Of a stretch of 64,000 nt of DNA, positions 24,559-32,168 are shown one piece after another. The translations under genes and the position numbers were made by a program. The stretch lies in contig NZ_LT841358.1 of the NCBI RefSeq assembly GCF_900177045.1, forward strand, positions 1,611,559 to 1,675,558, given 5' to 3'. Numbering within the stretch: position 1 is the stretch's first letter; each line of letters begins with the position of its first letter. The notes beneath the pieces were generated by a model that was not told where the DNA came from, did no database searches, and worked only from the letters and a program-made list of their open reading frames with translations. The stretch is from Candidatus Nitrosotalea okcheonensis (GTDB lineage Archaea > Thermoproteota > Nitrososphaeria > Nitrososphaerales > Nitrosopumilaceae).

Positions 24559-24637
24559 ATGTTACATCCTCTAAACTTTACGCGGTTTGGGGAAATTAAT
24601 AGTGCATAACTGTGTTGCAACTAAAACAGTCACATAT
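24554..24637 (-). repeat. Long inverted repeat, right, flanking the ATPase gene
   Basis: Inverted partner of 23289-23372. The TGTAA-ATG-TTACA motif (24554-24566) contains the ATPase stop codon and is 5 bp from the 66-bp repeat, as on the left side. Confidence 0.92.
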
Positions 24638-24669
24638 CATGTATACAAAATTGCATACTTGTCATTTCG

Positions 24670-25089
24670 CTAGACGAGCTTGCAGATCAGGATCCTGCCA
24701 CTTGAAAGCTCTTTTACTATGTCCCAGCCTTTTTTGACGTACAGGACAAGATTGTCTTCATCAATCAGTAGACTATCATATCTTTCGCTCTCTTTTTCTT
24801 TCATTAATTCCTGGATTGCAATCTTGATTGCCTTTAGTATATCGTCAATATATCTTGGCGCATACTGTTTTGATTCAAGGTATGATACATGATCATGTAA
24901 CAAATCTTCAAGCTTTCTTGCATCCTCTTCTCCAATTGATACAAGCTCCTTTGGAGATATGGCATATTGGATACAGAAGAGGTTCAATCTTCGCAGTCTT
25001 ACGCTTGCAGTCAATTTGCTTCCCCTGCAAAGGTTCTCGTACTATCTCCTAACGTCTGCATCTTCAAGGAGTCTTGTGCATTTTTGCAT
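24670..25089 (-). pseudogene. N-terminal fragment of a tyrosine integrase with an amber stop
   Basis: From the ATG at 25089 the frame reads 15 codons, hits TAG (25042-25044), then continues YENLCRGSKLTASVRLRRL and ISPKELVS to a SAM-like helical domain ending near YIDDILKAIK. This is the core-binding domain pattern of archaeal tyrosine recombinases. The TAG lies where the pattern suggests a Trp (VRR-W-YENL), so it is likely a point mutation. The catalytic domain with the Arg-His-Arg-Tyr residues is missing. The last 30 residues (VKKGWDIVKELSSGR) may come from the end of the original gene. It lies 50 bp from tRNA-Ala. Confidence 0.75.
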
Positions 25090-25137
25090 ATTGACAAAAT
25101 TTCTATTGGTTTTAAGGGGTTTCGAACTGTATAGTAG

Positions 25138-25149
25138 GTGGACCGAGGG
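25138..25149 (+). repeat. Proximal att-like site in the tRNA-Ala 3' end
   Basis: GTGGACCGAGGG covers the discriminator base and the last bases of tRNA-Ala plus one base outside it. It is identical to 21598-21609. Confidence 0.6.
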
Positions 25150-25211
25150 GGATTTGAACCCCCGACTTCCGCGTTGCGAACGCGGCATCACTACCACTAG
25201 ACTACCGGCCC
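25139..25211 (-). tRNA. tRNA-Ala (anticodon CGC)
   Basis: Read on the minus strand, the acceptor stem pairs GGGCCGG with TCGGTCC (two G-T pairs). The anticodon stem CCGCG/CGCGG holds loop TTCGCAA with anticodon CGC. The T arm is GGGGG-TTCAAAT-CCCCC. The discriminator is A and CCA is not encoded. Its 3' end borders the island. Confidence 0.93.
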
Positions 25212-25476
25212 TTTTGTTATCAAGAATATCATCTGCTTTTATTCATTTACTGGTTCTATTGCATCTCAAGGCTGATAATTACACTTGGGCTGAAGCTTTG
25301 ATGTATCCATTTCAGAATTACAGGAAACGCATCATTTTTTGTACTAGCATCGCATTTAGAATTGCCAAATCATGGTAATCGTTGCAGATACCGGTTCACT
25401 ACAATCTATGGCTACTAGCGTTTGAAAGAATTCGTTTACTCAAAGAATAATACTAGGTTTTCAAGAAAAATCTCTG

Positions 25477-26859
25477 ATGACTGTAGATGCTGTAATTACA
25501 GGGTCACACGTTATTTTCCAAAATGTAATGGTAAGCAAGAATATTGTAATTGACGAAGGCAAAGTTGTCGGTCTAACAAATGATATTCCACAATGCGATC
25601 TCAAAATAAAAGCAGATGGATTGGTCTCGCTTCCAGGCGTCATTGATCCTCACATACATTATGGAGTCTATTCTCCAATTAACGATGCTGCTGTCACAGA
25701 ATCAAAGGTAGCTGCAATAGGCGGAGTCACCACAATGATGCGGATGCTACGACTGAGTGGCTCATACAAAAAAAATCTAGACTCGCAACTTGCAGAAAGC
25801 TCCAAAACGCATTATGTCGATTATTCAATTCACGCCTCAATACTTTACAGTAGCCAAATCAATGAAATGGAATTTTGCAAAAGCAAGGGAATAACTTCAT
25901 TTAAGATATACATGAATCTTGGCCAAGACATAGGTCATGTCTACATGGACATGCAACCTGGAGACAAATCTCTTCGCGAAGAAAGAATAGAAATGACAAC
26001 TGACATGGTTGAAAAAATAGTTGAAAAAGCGGCATCTCTGAATTGTCCAGTCCTTGTCCATGCTGAAGATTATCCAATGTGCTCATGCGGAATAAAGACT
26101 GCAAAAGAAAAAAAAATGGATGGACTGGCAGCATGGGCGCAGAGCAGGCCTGCAGAATCTGAAGTCAAGTCAATTGTTACAATATCCAAGATTGCAAGAA
26201 AATATGGTTGCAATCTCTATTTTGTACATATTGGCTCCAAGGCTGCAATTGATGCAATATCTGAAGAAAAGAAAAATGGAACCAAGATCCATGTCGAAAC
26301 ATGTCCACACTATCTTACATTGTCATATGAATCACAAAAAGGATATCTTGCAAAAGTTATGCCCCCGATACGCTCCTCCAAAGACGTGGAATTTGTATGG
26401 CATGAAATACAAAGCGGTAGAGTGGATACGATTGGGACAGATCATGTTGCAAATAGACTGGATCTAAAGCTTGGTGGAGAAAATGTATGGAGTGCACTTG
26501 CGGGATTTCCAGGAATGGGTACAATGCTTCCTATATTACTAAGTGAGGGAGTCAACAAGGGAAAGATAACCTTGCAACAGTTGTCAAACATGACCAGTCT
26601 CAATACGGCTAAAATATTTGGAATGTATCCAAAAAAAGGAGCAATCCAGAAAGGTTCTGATGCAGACATTGTTCTAGTTGATCTAAAAAAGGAAGGAAAA
26701 GTGTCTGCTGAAACCATAGATGGTTTTTCTGATTATACCGTTTATGAAGGCTGGAATCTCAAGGGGTGGCCTGTTAAGACAATTGTTCGAGGGAATGTAG
26801 TTGCCGAAGATTCCAAGATTGTTGCAAAACCTGGTTACGGCAAGTTTGTCTCAAGATAA
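25477..26859 (+). CDS. Dihydroorotase/hydantoinase-type amidohydrolase
   Basis: The 460-residue metal-dependent amidohydrolase would open a cyclic amide such as dihydroorotate, hydantoin or allantoin. It carries metal ligands in the expected order: HIH (DPHIHYGV, about residues 60-62), a Lys in ITSFKIYM that may be carbamylated, His in LVHAEDY, His in FVHIGSKA, and Asp in TIGTDHV (about 320). The C-terminal strand (KKGAIQKGSDADIVLVDL) is typical of the family. Length fits dihydropyrimidinase or class I dihydroorotase. It is monocistronic, so the pathway cannot be told from neighbours. Confidence 0.85.
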   Translation: MTVDAVITGSHVIFQNVMVSKNIVIDEGKVVGLTNDIPQCDLKIKADGLVSLPGVIDPHIHYGVYSPINDAAVTESKVAAIGGVTTMMRMLRLSGSYKKNLDSQLAESSKTHYVDYSIHASILYSSQINEMEFCKSKGITSFKIYMNLGQDIGHVYMDMQPGDKSLREERIEMTTDMVEKIVEKAASLNCPVLVHAEDYPMCSCGIKTAKEKKMDGLAAWAQSRPAESEVKSIVTISKIARKYGCNLYFVHIGSKAAIDAISEEKKNGTKIHVETCPHYLTLSYESQKGYLAKVMPPIRSSKDVEFVWHEIQSGRVDTIGTDHVANRLDLKLGGENVWSALAGFPGMGTMLPILLSEGVNKGKITLQQLSNMTSLNTAKIFGMYPKKGAIQKGSDADIVLVDLKKEGKVSAETIDGFSDYTVYEGWNLKGWPVKTIVRGNVVAEDSKIVAKPGYGKFVSR

Positions 26860-26897
26860 ACCTGATGTGGCTAGAAAATTTTTGTTAAATTAGTGTC

Positions 26898-28100
26898 TTA
26901 AATTGTTATAAAGCCAGACTTTACTGCTGACAGGGCAATGTTCAAACCAAACAAAATGAATGTGACACTATACAGAGACAACATGGCGCCTTTCAATACT
27001 TTTTCAGATACTTTCTTTTCAATTATGGTATGAACAAACTTGCCCCCGTCCAATATTGGCAAAGGTAGCATGTTGAATATTCCTATGAAAAACGATAGCA
27101 TCCAAAGCCACAATAGAAACATGAAGACCTCGGGACTCCAGTGAATGTAATAGGGAACCACTGGCTGGTATGATGGAAGTGCCGCTCGTAAAATTCCAAG
27201 CATTCCTTTTTGTGGATCATCCTTGGAAGCAGTTACAACAACAGGAATCTGTAAAGGTTTTCCATCCCTAATTAATGAGACCATGGCAGTGTCTCCAGGC
27301 TTTAATTTTATCTTGGCAAAGTCCTGAGGAAGTAAAACGGAATTTCCATCTATTGCATTTATGATGTCATCTTTTTGCAGTCCAGCTTTTTCAGCACCAG
27401 AGCCTTCCATGACTGAAACTATTGGAACTCCAAGTGGTTCGTGGTAAAACACGCTCCTAATTGGGTCTGGCATGATCAGGGCAAATGATGGATTGAATAT
27501 CAACAGCCCTGCAATTATGAATGAAAACAAGACATTTGATGTGGCACCTGCTCCAATTACTCGAAGGCGTGAGATTTTTTTTGCCTTGACAAACTCCTCC
27601 TCATCTGGCTCTACAAATCCTGCAAATAGCGCAATAAAGACAGCAAATCCTCCCGTCTTGATTTTTATCTTTTCTAGCGTAGCGACAATTCCATGTGCAC
27701 CTTCATGTATGACTAGTACAATTGGTACAGAAAGCAAAAAGTATGCAATGTTTGCGCTTGACTGGATTGTGACTCCTGGTATGAGTACTGTCATCTCCGC
27801 AAATGATTCTGGCTTTACAAAAAAGTTTGACAGGTTGGATGCAAGGTACCAAAATGCAGCTCCCATCATCACAAAACCCAGCACTACGCTTGTGTTGGAA
27901 AAAATTCTAGTTGCCCGCTGGGTCCTGTTTAGAATTCTTGAGAGTATCAACTGAACATTCTGGTTCTTGTATGTCAAACTGTATGGCTTTATTTCAAATC
28001 CGTGCTTGTCAAGTTTTGAGACCTTTGCAACTGCAAACACTATGACCCATGCAATCAAAACATAGATGATGGAATTGTGCGTCAAAAATGTAAAGTCCAA
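26898..28100 (-). CDS. Site-2 protease family intramembrane metalloprotease (M50)
   Basis: This 400-residue membrane zinc protease has HEGAH (in VLVIHEGAHG, about residue 131) within a membrane segment and the third metal ligand in LPLPILDGGKF near residue 345. A PDZ-like domain sits between them (about residues 210-290, VSVMEGSGAEKAGLQKDDIINAIDG). About six hydrophobic segments are visible. Family members cut membrane-bound regulators or signal peptides. It is divergent from cutA, with the starts 44 bp apart if cutA begins at 28145. The substrate is unknown. Confidence 0.92.
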   Translation of the reverse strand: MDFTFLTHNSIIYVLIAWVIVFAVAKVSKLDKHGFEIKPYSLTYKNQNVQLILSRILNRTQRATRIFSNTSVVLGFVMMGAAFWYLASNLSNFFVKPESFAEMTVLIPGVTIQSSANIAYFLLSVPIVLVIHEGAHGIVATLEKIKIKTGGFAVFIALFAGFVEPDEEEFVKAKKISRLRVIGAGATSNVLFSFIIAGLLIFNPSFALIMPDPIRSVFYHEPLGVPIVSVMEGSGAEKAGLQKDDIINAIDGNSVLLPQDFAKIKLKPGDTAMVSLIRDGKPLQIPVVVTASKDDPQKGMLGILRAALPSYQPVVPYYIHWSPEVFMFLLWLWMLSFFIGIFNMLPLPILDGGKFVHTIIEKKVSEKVLKGAMLSLYSVTFILFGLNIALSAVKSGFITI

Positions 28101-28144
28101 ATTAATTGATACTCTTTTTAGTCAGGGCAAATTTATCAGTTGCT

Positions 28145-28501
28145 ATGGGGATTATCATAGTCTCAACATATCCTGACAAAAAATCAATTTCACAAGTGGC
28201 GCATGTTGTGGTACAAAGAAAACTGGCAGCCTGTGTCAACTATACTAACATAAACTCTGTCTATTCCTGGAAAGACAAGATTGAGGATACTGGAGAATTT
28301 TTAGCACTTTTTAAAACTACTGCAAAATCAAAACAAAAACTCAAAGAAGAGATAGCAAAATCTCATCCGTATCAAGTGCCAGAAATTGTAGAGCTAAAGA
28401 TGGATGGTATCAGCGTACCGTACATGAAATGGCTTGACGAGTCAACTTTGGGGGGCAAACCTAAGAAGAGAAATCACTCCTCCAAGAGACGAAACCCGTA
28501 G
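28145..28501 (+). CDS. cutA: CutA1-type divalent-ion tolerance protein
   Basis: CutA proteins are small trimeric proteins linked to copper or other metal tolerance. From the ATG at 28145 the protein is 118 residues and opens with MGIIIVSTYPDKKS, the normal CutA N terminus. ACVNYTNINSVYSWKDKIE and SHPYQVPEIVEL are family hallmarks. A TTG at 28106 would add 13 residues without support. After the usual end (YMKWLDEST) there is an extra basic tail of about 17 residues (GGKPKKRNHSSKRRNP). This tail overlaps the end of pelA on the other strand by 60 bp. Confidence 0.92.
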   Translation: MGIIIVSTYPDKKSISQVAHVVVQRKLAACVNYTNINSVYSWKDKIEDTGEFLALFKTTAKSKQKLKEEIAKSHPYQVPEIVELKMDGISVPYMKWLDESTLGGKPKKRNHSSKRRNP

Positions 28502-29494
28502 TCCTGCATCTGTGGTGGAATCTACTGCATAAACCTCGACTCCTTTTGACTCGACTTGGTTGAGAAACTCTATTATCTTGTCTTCATCTTGCTTTTCAAA
28601 TATCCTGTCTGAAAATACCAGTGATTCTACTGCGCCTACCTCATTTGCCCTTGCAGTCTCCTCAAAACCCATGGTAAACTTGTTGCTTTTCTTGTTTGCC
28701 CTTGTCATGGTTTCATCCAGTATGGCAGAAACCTTTGCAATCTTGCTTGTATCAAGTGTCTGTTTCATAATGTCTGATTTTATAAAAGTGTAAATTCCAT
28801 CCTCTCCTGAAGAATCTATTCCGTCTACTGCCTGTACCTTGTGTCCCTTTATTGATGGAATCTCTGCGAGAAAATTTACCAGCCTCTTCTTGGTCTCGCC
28901 TGGCCCAAATATCACTATGCTGTCTCCATCTCTTATCAATGTCGAGATTGCACTTTGAACGTCTTTGAAAAAGTCCTGTATGTTGAATTTGGACTTGTAT
29001 CTCTTTCCGCTTGCACCCGAATACATGTTTGGCAAAAGTTTGAGATGCGTTCCACTCAATCTTCCCAATCCACAGTCTGTTGTATCTATTGCAACAAGAA
29101 GAAATGCACCATGATCCTTTTTTTCAAAGACCAGTCTCTTTTCAATCTCACTCCAATTCTTCTTGATTAGAGTAACTGCGTCACCAATTTTTAGTGTCAG
29201 GGAGTGGTGTGATCCTTTGCTTACGGATTGATTGTCTGACTCTGCTATGGTACCCTGGACTCTTAATCTATCAACTACCTCATCGATAGAAATTTTTTCA
29301 ACGTCTAGTGCTATGCGGATTTTTATCCTTTCAGCCTTGTCAGGTCTTGCAAAATCTTTCTCCTGCTTGATGGCCCTTGACGTGTCCCCAATTATCCTGT
29401 CACCCTTGTCTATGACACGCCGTAGTGTGAAGAGATCGTCTGATTCCTCTGGTATTAGGGCTACTGTATTGTCATCTATTTTTTTGATAATCAA
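28442..29494 (-). CDS. pelA: aPelota, mRNA surveillance and ribosome rescue factor
   Basis: Archaeal Pelota, an eRF1 paralogue, enters stalled ribosomes and, with aEF1A and ABCE1, splits them. The 350-residue protein has the Sm-like N-terminal domain (residues 1-130, DDLFTLRRVIDKGDRI and VRVQGTIAE-like segments), a central domain with VAIDTTDCGLGRL, and a C-terminal domain with YAVDSTTDAGLRVSSLGGVISLLRF. The GGQ motif of eRF1 is absent, as expected. It converges with cutA and overlaps it by 60 bp. The length matches the family. Confidence 0.95.
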   Translation of the reverse strand: MIIKKIDDNTVALIPEESDDLFTLRRVIDKGDRIIGDTSRAIKQEKDFARPDKAERIKIRIALDVEKISIDEVVDRLRVQGTIAESDNQSVSKGSHHSLTLKIGDAVTLIKKNWSEIEKRLVFEKKDHGAFLLVAIDTTDCGLGRLSGTHLKLLPNMYSGASGKRYKSKFNIQDFFKDVQSAISTLIRDGDSIVIFGPGETKKRLVNFLAEIPSIKGHKVQAVDGIDSSGEDGIYTFIKSDIMKQTLDTSKIAKVSAILDETMTRANKKSNKFTMGFEETARANEVGAVESLVFSDRIFEKQDEDKIIEFLNQVESKGVEVYAVDSTTDAGLRVSSLGGVISLLRFAPQS

Positions 29495-29535
29495 TCTAAT
29501 ACCTTTGTGGAACTGTAATAAAAAAGAAAAGTAAT

Positions 29536-29973
29536 CTAGTTTGTCAACTCGTCAGTCTTGGCTTCTTTCTTTTCTTCTGCCTTTTTTCTCAAATAATTCT
29601 GGACCCATTCCTGTGTCAGTACTCCAGATTCGGTCAAGTTAACAAGCGTATTGGTTGACGCCTCACCCATTACTTTGCCCGTGTTTCTTCTTACCTGTCT
29701 CCACTTTAGGTTCGTATTGCCGCTTTTTGACGAGTAGATTATGCCAAGTACCTCCTTTGCATTCACAAAAGTCATGTCACGAATCTTTTTCAGGGTGACC
29801 TTGTCTGCAGCCTCGACATAAATTGGACCGGGTAATGTCTCACGTTCCGGGAATACCTCGTAATCCTCCAAGTAACTTTCAGGAATAAACGAGTTACAAG
29901 TGCTTAGGATTACAAATTTCCTAAAACTTTCAAGGGAACACGCTGCATCTATTGCTACCATTTGTGTAAGCAA
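29536..29973 (-). CDS. Conserved-looking protein of unknown function (145 aa)
   Basis: The protein has no recognised motif. The start is TTG at 29973 or ATG at 29961; a stop lies in frame a few codons upstream. The central part (about 40-110) mixes strands and helices ([20 protein letters not shown]), and the C terminus is a charged helix rich in Lys and Glu. It lies 41 bp upstream of pelA on the same strand, so both probably form one transcript. A link to translation quality control is possible from position alone. Confidence 0.6.
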   Translation of the reverse strand: MLTQMVAIDAACSLESFRKFVILSTCNSFIPESYLEDYEVFPERETLPGPIYVEAADKVTLKKIRDMTFVNAKEVLGIIYSSKSGNTNLKWRQVRRNTGKVMGEASTNTLVNLTESGVLTQEWVQNYLRKKAEEKKEAKTDELTN

Positions 29974-30138
29974 TGCTCTCGCCTTTTATCAAGCTTCTTG
30001 AAAGACTCAAGTAGGAACAGACAAACTTGTTTGGTTGCAGGCGTTGATGACCAAATCCCTGTTGATTTGATGAGAAGGATCTTGAGTTCTGAGCCTGCAC
30101 TGGATTTTTATCGGTACATGATTCCATTGGCATGTATC

Positions 30139-30558
30139 ATGAAATCATATACTGAATATCTTACGTACAATGTTCCCTCAAGAAGAGGATTTGTAAATAT
30201 TACACCGGAGGTGAGAAAAATAATCCAAAAAAGTGGCATTAAAGAGGGTCTCTGTCTTGTCAATGCAATGCACATCACTGCAAGTGTCTTCATTAATGAC
30301 AACGAGAGTGGATTGCATCAAGACTATGAAAAATGGCTAGAAGGTATCGCTCCACATGAACCGGTATCACAGTATCAGCACAACAATACTGGAGAAGATA
30401 ATGCGGATGCACATCTCAAAAGGCAAGTGATGGGAAGGGAAGTTGTAGTGGCTATGACAAAAGGTCAGCTTGATTTTGGTCCATGGGAGCAGATCTTTTA
30501 TGGAGAGTTTGACGGCAAGAGACCAAAACGTGTTCTAGTTAAAGTGATAGGTGAATAG
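30139..30558 (+). CDS. YjbQ/UPF0047 family protein
   Basis: The 139-residue protein is a compact member of the UPF0047 (YjbQ) family, sometimes annotated as a secondary thiamine-phosphate synthase. Hallmarks are [56 protein letters not shown], and the terminal [23 protein letters not shown]. Conserved His residues may bind a metal or phosphate. The start is set at the ATG at 30139, where the family similarity begins; a longer frame to 29962 has no such support and overlaps the opposite gene. An alternative ATG lies at 30118. Confidence 0.9.
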   Translation: MKSYTEYLTYNVPSRRGFVNITPEVRKIIQKSGIKEGLCLVNAMHITASVFINDNESGLHQDYEKWLEGIAPHEPVSQYQHNNTGEDNADAHLKRQVMGREVVVAMTKGQLDFGPWEQIFYGEFDGKRPKRVLVKVIGE

Positions 30559-30562
30559 ATCT

Positions 30563-30718
30563 TTAAGATAGGGAGCCTCTCTTCTGGGCTCCTTCTTCTA
30601 ACGGTTTTAGCTTGAAGCTTTGTTCGTGATTTTGAGCACCATGGCTGCACTTTACACATCCGATCTTGAATCCATTGCTATCCTTTACAAAAGTTTCACA
30701 GCCGCAAAAACAAGTCAT
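30563..30718 (-). CDS. Small Cys-rich putative zinc protein (51 aa)
   Basis: The 51-residue frame starts MTCFCGCETF and continues to CVKCSHGAQNHEQSF, giving five Cys and two His that could form one metal site. The C-terminal third is polar and basic. No family is recognised. It converges with the YjbQ gene, 4 bp apart. It belongs to a set of very small Cys/His proteins in this window (also 2864-3022 and 3033-3206). Confidence 0.6.
   Translation of the reverse strand: MTCFCGCETFVKDSNGFKIGCVKCSHGAQNHEQSFKLKPLEEGAQKRGSLS
30572..30600 (+). terminator. Hairpin with T-rich tail after the YjbQ gene
   Basis: GGAGCC (30572-30577) pairs with GGCTCC (30587-30592) and is followed by TTCTTCT. It lies 13 bp after the YjbQ stop. 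It also falls within the coding end of the opposite small gene, so the role is uncertain. Confidence 0.35.
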
Positions 30719-30948
30719 TTGATCTAATGCCTTGTATCTATGATATAACTTTACTCAAATAAAATTTGATACTGTTTATCAAAAGATGCTTATATGAACA
30801 AAGATCAACGCGATCTAATACCGATCATTATTTTTTTGACAACCTATTGATTATCTGAGGGTTGGGCTTGAAATCATGCTCAATCCTCATACAATTATTT
30901 TCTAATCTCTTTTTGCCAATTTTGAAATAAAAAGCCGTGTTCCTCATG

Positions 30949-31398
30949 CTATTTTTTTCTGATGTGTCTAAACCTACCAAGAAGATCTCTTGATGATATG
31001 ATCTCAAGATAATGACTGGCTTTCTTTAACTCCTTGTCATGGGTTACAAGATATTTTGCACCTTTTGCAAGTCCAGTTGCAATTATTATGGCATCAGGCA
31101 ATCTGAGACCTGTATCTGCACGGATCTTTGCTGCAGTATCAGCCGTATCAATGTCAAGTCCAACAATCACAAAACCCTTGGTAGAAATTAGATGGGCAAG
31201 TAACTCCTCTTTACCACTCTTGTCTCCTTGGGAATAATACCCTGTACACAATTCTGCAATCGAGATTACAGATATGATTCCTTGTATGAAGCCGTCTTCA
31301 ACTGCATCCAATATCTGCAAGGACTGTATAGAATGTGGCTCTTTACCATTCTTGGCATTCAGTAAGATGTTGGTATCTAGCACTGCGGTTATTACCAT
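30949..31398 (-). CDS. vapC: PIN-domain toxin (VapC type)
   Basis: The 149-residue PIN-domain ribonuclease has the acidic residues Asp8 (VLDTNIL), Glu49 (SIAELC), Asp102 (LPDAIIIA) and Asp121 (VTHDKEL) in normal order. VapC toxins cleave tRNA or rRNA. Its start overlaps the end of the AbrB-type antitoxin by 7 bp, which is the standard gene order antitoxin then toxin. The frame is intact. Confidence 0.92.
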   Translation of the reverse strand: MVITAVLDTNILLNAKNGKEPHSIQSLQILDAVEDGFIQGIISVISIAELCTGYYSQGDKSGKEELLAHLISTKGFVIVGLDIDTADTAAKIRADTGLRLPDAIIIATGLAKGAKYLVTHDKELKKASHYLEIISSRDLLGRFRHIRKK

Positions 31399-31616
31399 TC
31401 TTTTCGCATTCTCTTTTGAAATCTTATACTATGTTCTTTCCACGGTTTCTGCCTGTGTAAAATCTCCGAGAGCCTCTCCCTTGAAGCTTTTCTTATTATT
31501 GTCTGTCCACCTTCAATTACAAAAATCACTTTATCTCCTTCCTTTAGATCCAGTGAAGCCCTGATCTCCTTTGGAATCGTTATCTGTCCCTTGGTGGTAA
31601 TGGACCCTATGTTCAT
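31392..31616 (-). CDS. vapB: AbrB/SpoVT-type antitoxin (VapB)
   Basis: From the ATG at 31616 the protein is 74 residues. It has the swapped-hairpin AbrB motif (GSITTKGQITIPKEIRASL, then LKEGDKVIFVIEGG) at residues 3-36 and a basic C-terminal tail that would hold the toxin. GGAGA lies about 9 bp before this ATG. An upstream in-frame extension to 31733 is not needed and overlaps the neighbouring gene. A 20-bp perfect palindrome sits 10 bp upstream, the likely operator. Confidence 0.9.
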   Translation of the reverse strand: MNIGSITTKGQITIPKEIRASLDLKEGDKVIFVIEGGQTIIRKASRERLSEILHRQKPWKEHSIRFQKRMRKEW

Positions 31617-31626
31617 CTCTGATATC

Positions 31627-31646
31627 TCCTTACTATATAGTAAGGA
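31627..31646. promoter_or_regulatory. Palindromic operator of vapBC
   Basis: TCCTTACTATATAGTAAGGA is a perfect 20-bp palindrome directly before vapB. It overlaps the GGAG ribosome binding site edge and a TATA-like centre, so bound VapB or VapBC would block the promoter. Confidence 0.7.
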
Positions 31647-31717
31647 AATCCTTGCTATTAAATATTGCATAGGGAAAATTATCAGAAAATGAACTGTTGA
31701 TCTAATATGTTGTCTCA

Positions 31718-32158
31718 TTAATTCTTGCAACAATTTCCGCGTGGAATGTCGTTATCATGTGGACATTTTCTTGGATGCTTGAGCATTGTACATAGTGCGT
31801 CTGTAAATTGTACATTCATGTGGTGCTCAATCCCACAAACCATCTCTTCATCAATGTCTACCTTTAGAGCGCTATCCATTAGTACCTCAAGCAGTCTGCT
31901 ATTTCGCATCATGTTAGAGCCTATCTCCTCACCGTTTTTAGTAAGCGAGACTCCGCTTTTGTTGTAATTTACAAGTTTTGACTCGTTTAATTTTTTTAGC
32001 ATCTGTACTACACTTGGCTGTCTTACGTTTAGCATCTTGGCGATGGTGCTAATTTTTACAGGATTTCCATCTTCCTTGATGTGCCATATTGCCTTGAGAT
32101 ACATCTCGACATGTTCTGCTTCGGCAGTTCCAACAAACAAAACTTCTTGATCTTCCAT
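31718..32158 (-). CDS. DtxR/MntR family metal-dependent regulator
   Basis: The 146-residue repressor has an N-terminal winged helix (EMYLKAIWHIKEDG, then VRQPSVVQMLKKLNESKLVNY) and a dimerisation domain with metal ligand candidates: Glu/His in ICGIEHHMNVQFTD-like segment, and Cys and His in LKHPRKCPHDNDIPRGNCC near the C terminus. It likely senses Fe(II) or Mn(II) and represses uptake genes. It follows the TrmB-like gene at 32169 by 10 bp and is probably co-transcribed with it. The C-terminal SH3-like domain of longer DtxR proteins is absent. Confidence 0.9.
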   Translation of the reverse strand: MEDQEVLFVGTAEAEHVEMYLKAIWHIKEDGNPVKISTIAKMLNVRQPSVVQMLKKLNESKLVNYNKSGVSLTKNGEEIGSNMMRNSRLLEVLMDSALKVDIDEEMVCGIEHHMNVQFTDALCTMLKHPRKCPHDNDIPRGNCCKN

Positions 32159-32168
32159 GACTGGTATC

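Larger units (their letters stand above)
21598..25149. mobile_element. Putative integrated island at tRNA-Ala(CGC)
   Basis: The direct repeat GTGGACCGAGGG occurs at 21598-21609 and at 25138-25149, where it is the 3' end of the tRNA-Ala gene. Upstream the match extends to 15 of 16 bp. The island lies on the 3' side of the tRNA, with the tRNA itself intact, as expected after tyrosine-recombinase integration. A decayed integrase N terminus sits next to the tRNA. The 3.5 kb holds a toxin-antitoxin pair, a small membrane protein, a frameshifted gene and an ATPase with inverted ends. It looks like a reduced, immobile remnant. Confidence 0.65.

Noticed and set aside
25112-25130. TTTCGAAC sequence resembling a T-loop near tRNA-Ala
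   Set aside because: The flanking bases do not form a T stem and no second tRNA can be folded. It is probably chance or an att remnant.
29962-30138. N-terminal extension of the YjbQ protein by 59 residues
   Set aside because: The family similarity starts at the ATG at 30139. The extension overlaps the opposite gene and has no domain pattern.
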